Program-made: the position numbers and the translations under genes | Notes under the pieces: model-generated | Databases searched by the model: none | The model's input: only the letters and a program-made list of their open reading frames with translations | What the model was told of the DNA's origin: nothing | Shown here: piece after piece, positions 52,981 through 61,867 of the stretch | Numbering within the stretch: the stretch's first letter is position 1 | How the letters are laid out: every line of letters starts with the position of its first letter | NCBI GenBank assembly: GCA_910585905.1 | Contig: CAJUID010000003.1 | Location: 62,001 to 126,000, forward strand | Direction of reading: 5' to 3' | Origin: an uncultured Lachnospiraceae bacterium | GTDB taxonomy: Bacteria; Bacillota; Clostridia; Lachnospirales; Lachnospiraceae | Length of the DNA: 64,000 nt

Positions 52981-53874
52981 ATGTCTATTTTTACAGGCGC
53001 AGGTGTGGCATTGATTACACCAATGTATGATGATGGTTCTATCAATTATGATGAGATGGAACAGATTATCAATGATCAGGTTGCAAACGGGACAGATGCT
53101 ATTATTATATGTGGTACAACAGGGGAAGCATCTACAATGAGCCATGAAGAGCATATTGAGACGATTAGGGCATGTGTGGAGATGACGAAAAAGCGGGTTC
53201 CGGTGGTTGCAGGGACAGGATCTAACTGCACGGCGACAGCTGTATATCTGTCAAAGGAAGCGCAAAAAGTTGGCGCTGATGGGCTTTTAGTGGTATCTCC
53301 TTATTATAATAAAGCTACACAGAATGGTTTAAAAAAACATTTTACTGAGATTGCTTCAAGTGTCGATCTACCAATTATTTTATATAATATCCAGGGGCGT
53401 ACTGGTCTAAATATTCAGCCAAAGACAATTGCGGATTTGGTGAATGATGTTCCTAATATTGTGGGAGTTAAGGAGGCATCTGGCGATATCTCCCAGATTG
53501 CACAGATTTTTTCCCTGACACAGGGGGATATTGATGTGTATTCTGGAAACGATGATCAGATTTTTCCGATTGTTGCATATGGAGGAAAGGGAGTTATCTC
53601 CGTTCTGTCCCATATTGTCCCAAGGGATACACATGATATTGTGGCGAAATTTATGGAAGGCGATATCGAAGGGAGCAGGGCGCTTCAGTTGAAGTATATT
53701 CCTCTGGTTAAGGCTCTTTTTAGCGAGGTAAATCCGATTCCGGTAAAGGCTGCAATGAATATGATGGGATATAAGGTGGGTTCCCTGAGAATGCCTTTGA
53801 CGGAAATGGAAAAGAAAAATAAGGAGGTACTCCGTCAGGCAATGCTGGATGCAGGAGTTCAGGTTGTAGATTGA
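52981..53874 (+). CDS. dapA: 4-Hydroxy-tetrahydrodipicolinate synthase
   Basis: It condenses pyruvate with aspartate semialdehyde, the first committed step of lysine and diaminopimelate synthesis. The 297-residue aldolase barrel has GTTGEASTMSHEE, VSPYYNKATQ and GVKEASGD with the Schiff-base Lys. GGAGGA lies 9 nt upstream. dapB follows after a terminator, so it may have its own transcript. Confidence 0.96.
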   Translation: MSIFTGAGVALITPMYDDGSINYDEMEQIINDQVANGTDAIIICGTTGEASTMSHEEHIETIRACVEMTKKRVPVVAGTGSNCTATAVYLSKEAQKVGADGLLVVSPYYNKATQNGLKKHFTEIASSVDLPIILYNIQGRTGLNIQPKTIADLVNDVPNIVGVKEASGDISQIAQIFSLTQGDIDVYSGNDDQIFPIVAYGGKGVISVLSHIVPRDTHDIVAKFMEGDIEGSRALQLKYIPLVKALFSEVNPIPVKAAMNMMGYKVGSLRMPLTEMEKKNKEVLRQAMLDAGVQVVD

Positions 53875-53882
53875 GTTAATTA

Positions 53883-53910
53883 GGGCACCGGCTAGGTGGT
53901 GCCCTTTTTT
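53883..53910 (+). terminator. Terminator after dapA
   Basis: GGGCACC pairs with GGTGCCC and T6 follows. Confidence 0.9.
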
Positions 53911-53961
53911 AATATGATTCTATAGAGTATCAAAAGAAACGAAGGAAAGGAAGTTTTAAGT

Positions 53962-54717
53962 ATGTCAAAGATTATTTTAGTGGGCTGCAATGGGCGGATG
54001 GGACAGATGATTACCGGGCTGGCAGCGGAGGATGATTCTGTAGAGATTGTAGCAGGTGTGGATATCGCAGATAACAGGATTAATGTCTATCCAGTATTTA
54101 CGGATATCACAGAGTGCGATGCCAAGGCAGATGTGATTATTAATTTTTCATCACCAAAGGGGATTGAAAAGGTGATTGATTATGCTGTGGACAGGCAAAT
54201 TCCACTGGTAGAGTGTTCAACCGGCTTGTCAGAGAAGCAGACGGCATATTTAAAAGAGGCGGGGAAAAAGGTTGCAGTGCTGCGTTCTGCCAATATGTCA
54301 GTGGGTGTGAACCTTCTGTTGAAATTAGTTAAGGAGGCAGCAAAAAGGCTGGCAGATGAAGGATTTGACATTGAGATTGTAGAAAAACATCATAACCAAA
54401 AGTTAGATGCGCCGTCTGGAACTGCCTTGGCGCTTGCAGACTCCATTAATGAGGCGATGGACAACCAGTATGAATATGTTTACGACCGTTCCCAGGTGCG
54501 CCAGAAGAGGGAAAAGAAGGAACTAGGTATTTCAGCAGTACGCGGTGGGACTATTGTAGGAGAGCATGATGTTATTTTTGCAGGTTCTGACGAGGTGGTT
54601 ACATTTTCTCATACTGCATACTCAAGAGGGGTATTTGCCAAGGGCTCCCTTGTGGCAGCAAAATATCTGACAGGAAAGGGCGCTGGTCTTTATGATATGG
54701 CAGATGTGTTGCAGTGA
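53962..54717 (+). CDS. dapB: 4-Hydroxy-tetrahydrodipicolinate reductase
   Basis: It reduces the DapA product with NAD(P)H. The 251-residue protein has VGCNGRMGQMI (Rossmann), EKHHNQKLDAPSGTAL (catalytic His/Lys region) and VTFSHTAYSR. GAAAGGAAG lies upstream. The cvpA-like gene starts at the last base of its stop. Confidence 0.96.
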   Translation: MSKIILVGCNGRMGQMITGLAAEDDSVEIVAGVDIADNRINVYPVFTDITECDAKADVIINFSSPKGIEKVIDYAVDRQIPLVECSTGLSEKQTAYLKEAGKKVAVLRSANMSVGVNLLLKLVKEAAKRLADEGFDIEIVEKHHNQKLDAPSGTALALADSINEAMDNQYEYVYDRSQVRQKREKKELGISAVRGGTIVGEHDVIFAGSDEVVTFSHTAYSRGVFAKGSLVAAKYLTGKGAGLYDMADVLQ

Positions 54718-55148
54718 TGGAGTTATCAACAGAAAATATCATTGATCTTATATTGGCTGCGTTTTTCTTGTGCATGATTGCGAGGGGCTGGTTTATGGGG
54801 CTGGCTTTTCAGGCTGCGAGGCTGGCAGCTTTGGCTGGAGCGGGGATTATTTCGTTTATTATGGCGAATGTAGTAGGGATTCCGCTGTTATCAGGGCTTT
54901 TCTTTTTTATTACCTTTGTGTTATTCTTACAAGTAGTAAAGGTAGTTAAGATTGTTGACCAGATTCCCTTGATTGGGACGTTGGATAAGGCAGGAGGTGC
55001 GTTGGCAGGTTTTTTCTTTGCCTTTCTAGCTTGCTATTTTTTATTTCATTTTCTAAGTATGGCAGTGCCGCAGGAAGTTTGGAATCAATGGGGGTTGACG
55101 CGGGCTGCGGTAGGTAAGTCATATTTGTTGCAGGCTTTTCTTCGGTAA
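54717..55148 (+). CDS. CvpA-family membrane protein
   Basis: The 143-residue protein has four hydrophobic segments and IIDLILAAFFLCMIARGWFMGL, then LDKAGGALAGFFFA, both typical of CvpA (colicin V production) proteins. Their role is unclear; some are linked to envelope homeostasis. ATG 54717 overlaps the dapB TGA. The same unit continues into queH. Confidence 0.8.
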   Translation: MELSTENIIDLILAAFFLCMIARGWFMGLAFQAARLAALAGAGIISFIMANVVGIPLLSGLFFFITFVLFLQVVKVVKIVDQIPLIGTLDKAGGALAGFFFAFLACYFLFHFLSMAVPQEVWNQWGLTRAAVGKSYLLQAFLR

Positions 55149-55169
55149 GGCGTGTTTTATAGGATTGTT

Positions 55170-55805
55170 ATGAATAAAGTGAATTATCAGTTAGAGTTGG
55201 ATAAAATAATTGACAGTATTACGGCGGATGGGATCACACCAACCCTTTTGATGCATAGTTGCTGTGCACCTTGTAGCAGCTATTGCCTAAGTTATCTGGC
55301 AGAGTATTTTTCCATTACGGTTTTGTATTATAACCCTAATATATCGCCGAAGGAAGAGTATGACAAAAGAGTGCAGGAGCAGATTCGCCTAATTGGAGAA
55401 TTGTCATTAAAGAATAAGGTGCGTTTTATAGAAGGGAACTATGAACCGGAGCGTTTTTATCAGATGGCGGAGGGAATGGAGCATTTACCGGAGGGTGGTG
55501 AACGCTGTTTTGCCTGCTATAGGCTGCGCCAGAGAGAGGCGGCCAGATATGCAAAGGAACATGGGTTTGACTATTTTACAACAACACTATCGGTTAGTCC
55601 GCATAAGAATGCTCAAAAATTAAATGAGATTGGACTTTCTCTTGCAGAGGAGTTTCAGATTCCTTATTTGGTATCGGATTTTAAAAAGAGGGGCGGGTAT
55701 CAAAAGTCGATTGAATATTCGAGAGCGTACCATCTGTACAGGCAGAATTATTGTGGATGTGAGTTTAGTAAAAGGCAGGCGGAAGAGCTAGTATCAAGGC
55801 ATTGA
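55170..55805 (+). CDS. queH: Epoxyqueuosine reductase QueH
   Basis: It reduces epoxyqueuosine to queuosine in tRNA wobble position 34. The 211-residue DUF208 protein has the Cys motifs LMHSCCAPCSSYC, ERCFACYRLR and NYCGCEFS, the iron-sulfur and catalytic set of QueH. A GTG at 55152 is in frame, but ATG 55170 fits the family start better. QueH replaces QueG; other queuosine genes are not in view. Confidence 0.92.
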   Translation: MNKVNYQLELDKIIDSITADGITPTLLMHSCCAPCSSYCLSYLAEYFSITVLYYNPNISPKEEYDKRVQEQIRLIGELSLKNKVRFIEGNYEPERFYQMAEGMEHLPEGGERCFACYRLRQREAARYAKEHGFDYFTTTLSVSPHKNAQKLNEIGLSLAEEFQIPYLVSDFKKRGGYQKSIEYSRAYHLYRQNYCGCEFSKRQAEELVSRH

Positions 55806-55868
55806 CCGATATTATACTTATAGGAGTTCCGTCTGTGGGATTTGGCGGTGCGCGGGAATGGAGTGAGA

Positions 55869-56369
55869 ATGGCTGAAATTTGGGATGTGTACGATGAGGA
55901 AGGGAAAAAGACTGGCAGGACGATGAGCCGTGGTGTTCCGACGCAAGGTGAATATATGCTATGTGTACATGTTTACCTGCATACGCCGGGTGGAAAATTT
56001 CTTGTGCAAAAACGCTCGCGGAGTAAGGAAAGCCATCCAGGTGTGTGGGATGTAACCGGCGGTGCGGTGCTTTGCGGCGAGGAGAGTTTTGATGGTGCGA
56101 AGCGGGAGACATTGGAAGAGGTCGGAATTGATATTTCAGATGCCAAGGTACGGTTTGTCGGGCGGGTTAAGAAGAAAAAGAGCTTTGCAGATGTTTATTT
56201 TGTAGAGAAAGACTTCGATATCAGGGATTGTGTGCTGCAGAAAGAAGAGGTAGAGGAAGTACGTCTGGTAGACAGGAAAGAATTGCTGGAATTACAGATG
56301 AATGACAGGTTGCGCGATGCCGCATATATGGAAGTAATAGAAACAGCTGTGAGACAGATGGGTGTATAA
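55869..56369 (+). CDS. NUDIX hydrolase
   Basis: The 166-residue protein carries the Nudix box GAVLCGEESFDGAKRETLEE followed by VG, with the GX5EX7REUXEEXGU pattern intact. Its opening (MAEIWDVYDEEGKKTGRTM) and its IPP-isomerase-like layout suggest a small diphosphate substrate. ATG 55869 has GGAGTGAGA upstream. A stem-loop follows. Confidence 0.88.
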   Translation: MAEIWDVYDEEGKKTGRTMSRGVPTQGEYMLCVHVYLHTPGGKFLVQKRSRSKESHPGVWDVTGGAVLCGEESFDGAKRETLEEVGIDISDAKVRFVGRVKKKKSFADVYFVEKDFDIRDCVLQKEEVEEVRLVDRKELLELQMNDRLRDAAYMEVIETAVRQMGV

Positions 56370-56435
56370 GGGGAATTGGAAACACATAAGACATGCAAAT
56401 TTTAGTTCAGATTGAAGCGAAGTATAGAGTGAATG

Positions 56436-56455
56436 CCCCACTGCTTGCAGTGGGG
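56436..56455 (+). terminator. Stem-loop related to the 146-bp repeat
   Basis: CCCCACTG/CAGTGGGG with loop CTTG matches CCCCGTTGCTTGCAGCGGGG of the large repeat with changes on both arms. A weak T-rich tail (TTTATTTTA) follows. It may terminate the dapB-nudix unit. Confidence 0.6.
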
Positions 56456-56478
56456 TTTATTTTAGGAGGAGATTAAAT

Positions 56479-57261
56479 ATGGATGGAGCAAATAATAATG
56501 AATTACAGCAATATAATGAAATTACACAGGAAATCATTGAAAAGATAAAGTGTCCTTATCAGGTATTTCTAGAGAAATGTACAGTGGAGGAAGTCAATAC
56601 TGCCTATAAAAAAGCGCTTGGCCGCGGACAGAAGGAGGGTTTTGTCCCAATTTTGGTACAGGCAGATAATACTCTGGCAGAATGGTTAGGAATTTTGGAG
56701 GATGAGTCCTACTCCAAGGAAGAAGTGATTGGAAAGGGAAAGATTTCTGGAAAAGACATTTTGGAGGAGCGCTATGCTCAGTATGTAGAGGACTATGAAG
56801 AGGATTTTGGAAGTAGTTCTGGTGACAATTCAGCTTCAGAAGAATTAATCGGTGTGATGGAGGACGGGGAGGAGATTAATTATCTCACGTCTTTTGCTAA
56901 ATTTTCAGGTGAAGGAATTGTGGAGACTATTCTATTTGAAATTCCGGTTAAGAATCCTTGGGAAGTTATTGCGTGGATGCCGATGGGTGGCTGGAATGAG
57001 TGCCCAGAAGCTTCTGATATGATGGCAGTTTGCCGTTATTGGTATGAGGAATATGGCGCTGTACCAGCGGCATTTTCACATGACGAGGTAGAGTTTTTGC
57101 TAGAAAAGCCTATAGAGGATGAAGAGATGGCTTGGAAGCTTGCAAAGGAACATTATGCATTTTGCCCAGACAGGGTAGACCAGGGGACCAGAAATGGTAC
57201 GATTGGGGAAGTCGCTGATTCAATCCGTATGTCTGAGGTATGGTATTTTTGGTGGGATTAA
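56479..57261 (+). CDS. DUF4253-domain protein
   Basis: The 260-residue protein has the DUF4253 C-terminal region (ASDMMAVCRYWYEEYGAVPA, EHYAFCPDRVDQG, SEVWYFWWD). Its function is not known; relatives occur beside toxin or immunity genes. The N-terminal half is acidic, with ILEDESYSKEE. TAGGAGGAGAT lies 6 nt before the ATG. It stands alone between two hairpins. Confidence 0.8.
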   Translation: MDGANNNELQQYNEITQEIIEKIKCPYQVFLEKCTVEEVNTAYKKALGRGQKEGFVPILVQADNTLAEWLGILEDESYSKEEVIGKGKISGKDILEERYAQYVEDYEEDFGSSSGDNSASEELIGVMEDGEEINYLTSFAKFSGEGIVETILFEIPVKNPWEVIAWMPMGGWNECPEASDMMAVCRYWYEEYGAVPAAFSHDEVEFLLEKPIEDEEMAWKLAKEHYAFCPDRVDQGTRNGTIGEVADSIRMSEVWYFWWD

Positions 57262-57404
57262 GTGAAACAGGGTAAGAAATGAAAATTTGCCATAGTTTGC
57301 AAATTTATCTTTAATGTGATACAATTATAGCATTGTTGCTGGCTGCGGTTCTGATAAATGGACTGTAGTTAAAACTATGTAAGTAGTGCAAGGAGGTTTC
57401 TTCA

Positions 57405-57863
57405 ATGGAAAATAATGAAAATGAAATCCAGAATAATTCAAATGCGGGAAATGATAATGGATTTACGCAGGGGTCTGACCCATTTGCAAATGTAAACAAT
57501 AATGGTTATACGCAGGCTCCAAACAATGGCTATAATATGAATGGCCAGCCGATGGGCAACCCATACGGTCAACCACCGCAGGAGCAGGGAGGCCAGGGCA
57601 TGGCAATTGCCGGGATGGTGCTTGGCATTATCTCGCTGGTATGTTGTTGTTCAGGTTATTTTGCGCTGGTAATCGGCATTGTTGGTTTTGTGTTATCGTT
57701 AATTGTGCTTGTGCAGAAAAAGCCTGGCAAAGGAATGGCGATTGCGGGTATTATCTGCGCTTCGATTGCGGTGATTACTATTTTAGCTCTTATGATGATC
57801 GGACGTTCTGTAAGTACAGATGAGTTGCAGAGAATGTTGCAGGAAATTCAGAACGCTCAGTAG
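57405..57863 (+). CDS. DUF4190-domain membrane protein
   Basis: The 152-residue protein has an Asn/Gly/Gln-rich N-terminus (1 to about 60, with YTQAPNN repeats), then two transmembrane segments: GMAIAGMVLGIISLVCC and KGMAIAGIICASIAVIT. The repeated GMAIAG is the DUF4190 mark. Function unknown. GCAAGGAGG lies 8 nt before the ATG, and a terminator follows. Confidence 0.88.
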   Translation: MENNENEIQNNSNAGNDNGFTQGSDPFANVNNNGYTQAPNNGYNMNGQPMGNPYGQPPQEQGGQGMAIAGMVLGIISLVCCCSGYFALVIGIVGFVLSLIVLVQKKPGKGMAIAGIICASIAVITILALMMIGRSVSTDELQRMLQEIQNAQ

Positions 57864-57927
57864 TAGGAGAAGTAAATATTTTATGTATGTCTAGAACATA
57901 TTTTTGAGATTAGAACATATTATTATA

Positions 57928-57954
57928 GGGCACCATGTAAGTGGTGCCCTTTTT
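57928..57954 (+). terminator. Terminator after the DUF4190 gene
   Basis: GGGCACC pairs with GGTGCCC and T5 follows, the same type as after dapA. Confidence 0.85.
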
Positions 57955-58043
57955 GAATCTTGTGATAAGTTTTCTTGTGCCGTGGCTCAGAAACGTTGAA
58001 TATCCAGATAAAAAATGTTTTGGAACATTCCTTTAGCGGCTTG

Positions 58044-58304
58044 TTAAATAAAGTGATAGATTAGGATGCCAAGAATAACGCCAAGAATGCTTCCAATGGT
58101 TATCTTTATGGATAGCGCAAATGTTAGCACCAATACGCCTAAATCTAATGTTAGGGGCTTTGTGAGACCGAACTTCTGGCCAAAATTTAGCCAGGAAAAT
58201 CCAGGCAGTCCTGCTGTCATCTGTGCAATAAAGCTGCCAAGCACGATTCCAGCCAAAAGCAACAAGAAAAGTGCCCAATTATTTTTTCCAACATTTTTTC
58301 CCAT
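58044..58304 (-). CDS. DUF4321-domain membrane protein
   Basis: The 86-residue protein has two hydrophobic segments: WALFLLLLAGIVLGSFIAQ and LGVLVLTFALSIKITIGSIL. This matches the small DUF4321 family found in clostridia, function unknown. ATG 58304 has GGAGG 6 nt upstream on the - strand; the frame continues to 58427 but through a hairpin cluster. It is convergent with the DUF4190 gene. Confidence 0.85.
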   Translation of the reverse strand: MGKNVGKNNWALFLLLLAGIVLGSFIAQMTAGLPGFSWLNFGQKFGLTKPLTLDLGVLVLTFALSIKITIGSILGVILGILIYHFI

Positions 58305-58317
58305 AATAATCCTCCAT

Positions 58318-58429
58318 GCCGCCTTAGGCGGCTTAAATAGTGATGAAAAATGCTGATTTTGCATTTTTCCTGTGTGAAATTTAATATATCTTAGGTAGCT
58401 TTTTGCTGCCTTAGATATATTTTTCACAC
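58318..58429. repeat. Three consecutive hairpins upstream of the DUF4321 gene
   Basis: GCCGCC/GGCGGC (58318-58332), GAAAAATGC/GCATTTTTC (58344-58369) and a long arm starting GTGTGAAA closing with TTTCACAC (58372-58429, containing AATATATCT/AGATATATT). The first lies right before the ribosome-binding site of the - strand gene. The remainder of the gap to 58722 shows no gene. Confidence 0.7.
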
Positions 58430-58722
58430 TATCTCCATTTCTTTTGAAGTTAAGTAACTGTAATATGTATCCAGCTCTTTTCTAAAAATAACTGTGAATA
58501 GTAACATTATAGTGAATAATGTTTTTTTCGTCAAATGAAAAGCTCTTTTAAATTCAATTAAATTGTGTTATACTGTTTCTGTTCTTGGCTTATTTCAGAA
58601 AAGGGACAAACTCCTCGTACTTGTACAAAGGGGTGTTTATTTTCAGAAATTGGCTGAAATTGGCAGGCAGAGGGATTTTGGGGACTGTTCTATAGGACAT
58701 TCCTTGGTAAGGGGGAAAAGAT

Positions 58723-59793
58723 ATGTGGAAAAAGATATTGCTGGGGTTTCTGTTAATACTTAGCGCTGTATTAGGCTTTGGCGTGGCCAAGGTTGAAAGT
58801 ACAATGAAAAACACTTTGAATCATGTAAAAAGGGACAAGGATGCTGCACTGAGCAAGGTAGATTTGAGTGGTATTCATGTAGAATCGGATGATGATATTG
58901 TAAATATCCTGTTAATCGGCGATGATTACCGAAAGGAAAAGTTGTATTCTGCTGCTGGTCTGCCGGATGTTATGATGATTGCTACAATGGATAAAAAGCA
59001 TAATACATTGAAGTTGTCTTCTCTGATGCGTGATACTCTGGTAAATGTGGCAGGGGAGGACAAATTAAAGAAGTTAAATGCTTCTTGTGCAAATGGCGGT
59101 GGCGTGAAAAATCTGTATAAAACAATTGCACAAAACTTTAATATTAAGCTGGATGGCTATGTTAAGGTAGGGTTTGATGCGTTTGAAAAGGTAGTAAACG
59201 CAGTAGGCGGAGTAAAAATTGAAGTTACAGACACAGAAGCAAGATATTTAAATATGACGAATTACATACGTAAAAAGAAAAATCGTAAAATAAAAGTTGG
59301 AAAACAACGTCTAAATGGGGACCAGGCGCTGGCATATTGCCGCATCCGAAAAGGATATGATAAGATCGGAGAACCTGTAAGAACGGCAAACGGATTAGTT
59401 GATGACTATGGCCGGACATGGCGTCAGCGTACCGTGATCAGTTCAGCCTTTGATGAGATGAAGAAGCTTCCGCTGCCAGAATGGATTGGTGTCGCCAATA
59501 AAGTTCTCTCTAGCGTGGAAACAGATTTGGATAATGATGCAATTCTATCTTATATAAAGGATGTGGTCTGGATGGGAACAACAGATATTCATCAGCTGCA
59601 GATTCCAAACAATGAATATTTCCGGGATGGAAATACAAAGGAGAATCCAAATGAGTTCCCAGACTGCCAGGGACAGTGCCTTGTACCGACAAACGGCGTA
59701 TCAGGCATGTTTGATCCATCAGAAAATGCGAAGATATTAAGGCAGTTTGTGTTTAAGTTTGATGGCAATGGTGAATTTAGTTATCAAAAGTAG
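58723..59793 (+). CDS. LytR-CpsA-Psr (LCP) family cell-wall glycopolymer transferase
   Basis: It links teichoic acids or other glycopolymers to peptidoglycan outside the cell. The 356-residue protein has an N-terminal signal anchor (about 4-24), ILLIGDDYRKEK, DVMMIATMDKK, LSSLMRDTLV and FDAFEKVVNAVGGV, all LCP landmarks, and NRKIKVGKQRLNGDQALAYCR near the C-terminus. AAGGGGGAAAAG precedes the ATG. It may attach the glycan made by the 16-48 kb locus, though it is distant and this is only a possibility. Confidence 0.9.
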   Translation: MWKKILLGFLLILSAVLGFGVAKVESTMKNTLNHVKRDKDAALSKVDLSGIHVESDDDIVNILLIGDDYRKEKLYSAAGLPDVMMIATMDKKHNTLKLSSLMRDTLVNVAGEDKLKKLNASCANGGGVKNLYKTIAQNFNIKLDGYVKVGFDAFEKVVNAVGGVKIEVTDTEARYLNMTNYIRKKKNRKIKVGKQRLNGDQALAYCRIRKGYDKIGEPVRTANGLVDDYGRTWRQRTVISSAFDEMKKLPLPEWIGVANKVLSSVETDLDNDAILSYIKDVVWMGTTDIHQLQIPNNEYFRDGNTKENPNEFPDCQGQCLVPTNGVSGMFDPSENAKILRQFVFKFDGNGEFSYQK

Positions 59794-59833
59794 AAATTAG
59801 AAATACTCACTTTATGTAGTTTATATTAATGAT

Positions 59834-59867
59834 AAGTTTGCGCCCGCGCGCTGCCTGCCGCAAACTT
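59834..59867 (+). terminator. Hairpin after the LCP gene
   Basis: AAGTTTGCG pairs with CGCAAACTT over a 16-nt GC-rich loop; no long T-run follows. Confidence 0.5.
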
Positions 59868-59934
59868 TATATATGCAGCGCAGGAATGGAGATGGCTTGT
59901 GCTGGCATAGCCGGCATGATTGAAAGGGTGAAAG

Positions 59935-60037
59935 AAAAAAAGAAGGAAGGACAAAATGCAAACACACATCTTTCACTCCTAGTGTTTGCGCCTTAAATGA
60001 AAATGTCCGCATTTTCGCTTGAGGCTTGGTGCAAATT
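59935..60037 (+). promoter_or_regulatory. fhs leader shared with typA, hairpin plus tiny uORF
   Basis: AAGGAAGG precedes an 8-codon ORF MQTHIFHS with TAG. The stem GCAAACAC/GTGTTTGC differs from the typA stem GCAGACAC/GTGTCTGC by paired changes. A second stem GAAAATG/CATTTTC closes TCCG. The common end GAGGYTTGGTRCAAATY precedes ATG in both genes. Confidence 0.8.
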
Positions 60038-61708
60038 ATGAAGACAGACATTGAAATTGCTCAGGATGCAAAGATGCTCCACATTCGTGAGGTGGCGGAT
60101 AAACTGGATATTGTTGAGGAGGATTTGGAATATTACGGAAAATATAAGGCAAAACTTTCGGATTCGCTCTGGGATAAGGTGAAAGGAAATGCGGATGGAA
60201 AGCTGGTTTTAGTCACAGCGATCAACCCAACTCCGGCAGGAGAAGGAAAGACTACCACAACAGTTGGACTTGGTGAAGCTCTGGGGCTTATGGGAAAGAA
60301 ATCGGCAATTGCATTGAGAGAGCCATCCCTTGGGCCTTGTTTTGGTATTAAAGGCGGCGCAGCAGGCGGCGGTTATGCACAGGTAGTCCCAATGGAAGAT
60401 TTAAACCTCCATTTTACTGGGGATTTTCATGCAATAACTTCTGCAAATAATTTATTAGCAGCAATGCTTGACAATCATATTACGCAGGGAAATGTGCTTC
60501 GGATTGATACGAATCAAGTAGTCTGGAAGCGCTGTGTTGATATGAATGACCGGGTGCTTAGAAATATTGTGGTAGGATTGGGAAGAGCCGCAGATGGCGT
60601 AGTGCGCGAAGATCATTTTATTATATCTGTGGCATCGGAAATTATGGCGATTCTTTGCCTGGCAGAGAATATGAAAGATTTAAAAGAACGCTTATCTAAA
60701 ATTATAGTTGCATATAATTATGACGGGGAGCCAGTTACAGCGGGGCAGTTAAATGCTGTTGGCTCTATGGCTGCACTTTTAAAAGATGCGATTAAACCAA
60801 ATTTGATTCAGACAGTTGAAAATACGCCTGCATTTGTGCACGGAGGACCTTTTGCCAATATAGCTCATGGATGCAACAGTGTGCGTGCGACAAAGACAGC
60901 TCTGAAGCTGGCAGATTATGTTGTGACGGAAGCAGGATTCGGTGCAGACCTTGGCGCAGAAAAGTTTCTGGATATTAAATGCCGTATGGCGGGATTAAAG
61001 CCAGATGCAGTAGTGTTGGTCGCAACAGTACGCGCTCTCAAATATAATGGCGGTGTAGCAAAAGAGGATTTGAACATAGAAAATCTGGAGGCGCTGAAAA
61101 AGGGCATTGTAAATTTAGAAAAGCATATTGAGAATATTGCAAAATATAAAGTGCCTTGTGTAGTGACACTGAACCGTTTTGTATCGGACAGTGATGCAGA
61201 ATTAGCTTTTGTCAAAGAATTCTGCGAGAACCGGGGCTGTGAATTTGCACTTTCTGAGGTATGGGAAAAGGGGGGGCAAGGCGGAGTAGCATTGGCAGAA
61301 AAAGTATTGGCGACACTTGAGAGGAAGGAAAGCCATTTCGAGCCGATTTATGATGTGAATCTTCCAATTACCGCAAAGATTGAAACAATCGCAAAAGAAA
61401 TATACGGCGCTCTGGAGGTAACATATTCTCCAGCGGCAAAGCAGGCAATAGAGCACTTAGAAAGGCTAGGTTATGGGAATACACCGGTGTGTATGGCAAA
61501 AAATCAATATTCCCTATCAGATGACCCAAAGAAGCTTGGGCGTCCAAAAGATTTTACCGTTACTATCCGTGAAGTCTATGTATCTGCAGGGGCAGGTTTT
61601 GTAGTTGCAATTACCGGGACTGTTATGACCATGCCAGGACTACCACTTCATCCAGCTGCGGAGCGGATTGATGTGGATGACAGTGGAAAGATTGTTGGAC
61701 TTTCATAA
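60038..61708 (+). CDS. fhs: Formate-tetrahydrofolate ligase
   Basis: It makes 10-formyl-tetrahydrofolate from formate, ATP and THF, for purine synthesis or acetogenic C1 flow. The 556-residue protein has the P-loop TPAGEGKTTTTVGLGEAL, EPSLGPCFGIKGGAAGGGYA and GGPFANIAHGCNS. ATG 60038 is chosen; the in-frame TTG at 60026 falls within the conserved leader end. Its leader is shared with typA. The repeat starts 14 bp after the stop. Confidence 0.97.
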   Translation: MKTDIEIAQDAKMLHIREVADKLDIVEEDLEYYGKYKAKLSDSLWDKVKGNADGKLVLVTAINPTPAGEGKTTTTVGLGEALGLMGKKSAIALREPSLGPCFGIKGGAAGGGYAQVVPMEDLNLHFTGDFHAITSANNLLAAMLDNHITQGNVLRIDTNQVVWKRCVDMNDRVLRNIVVGLGRAADGVVREDHFIISVASEIMAILCLAENMKDLKERLSKIIVAYNYDGEPVTAGQLNAVGSMAALLKDAIKPNLIQTVENTPAFVHGGPFANIAHGCNSVRATKTALKLADYVVTEAGFGADLGAEKFLDIKCRMAGLKPDAVVLVATVRALKYNGGVAKEDLNIENLEALKKGIVNLEKHIENIAKYKVPCVVTLNRFVSDSDAELAFVKEFCENRGCEFALSEVWEKGGQGGVALAEKVLATLERKESHFEPIYDVNLPITAKIETIAKEIYGALEVTYSPAAKQAIEHLERLGYGNTPVCMAKNQYSLSDDPKKLGRPKDFTVTIREVYVSAGAGFVVAITGTVMTMPGLPLHPAAERIDVDDSGKIVGLS

Positions 61709-61721
61709 TGTGCAGGTGTTC

Positions 61722-61867
61722 ATTTATTCCCGCGAAGCAACGAGCCAAGCGCGAGCTTGCTCGCATTTGGCGACTGCCGCGAGGGTCAAATACCCCGCCC
61801 CTCTGGGGCGAACTTGCTAAAAAGAAGCTAAGTCATGCCCCGTTGCTTGCAGCGGGGTATTTGACTG
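61722..61867. repeat. 146-bp dispersed palindromic repeat, copy 2
   Basis: It is identical to 15859-16004 and in the same orientation. Its right end codes, on the - strand, the last residues (SQIPRCKQRGMT) and stop of the immunity-like gene. It starts 14 bp after the fhs stop and its GC-rich hairpins could end both convergent transcripts. Confidence 0.9.

Noticed and set aside
59794..60037. Tetrahydrofolate riboswitch before fhs
   Set aside because: I do not see its known core; the sequence instead matches the typA leader, and TypA has no folate link.
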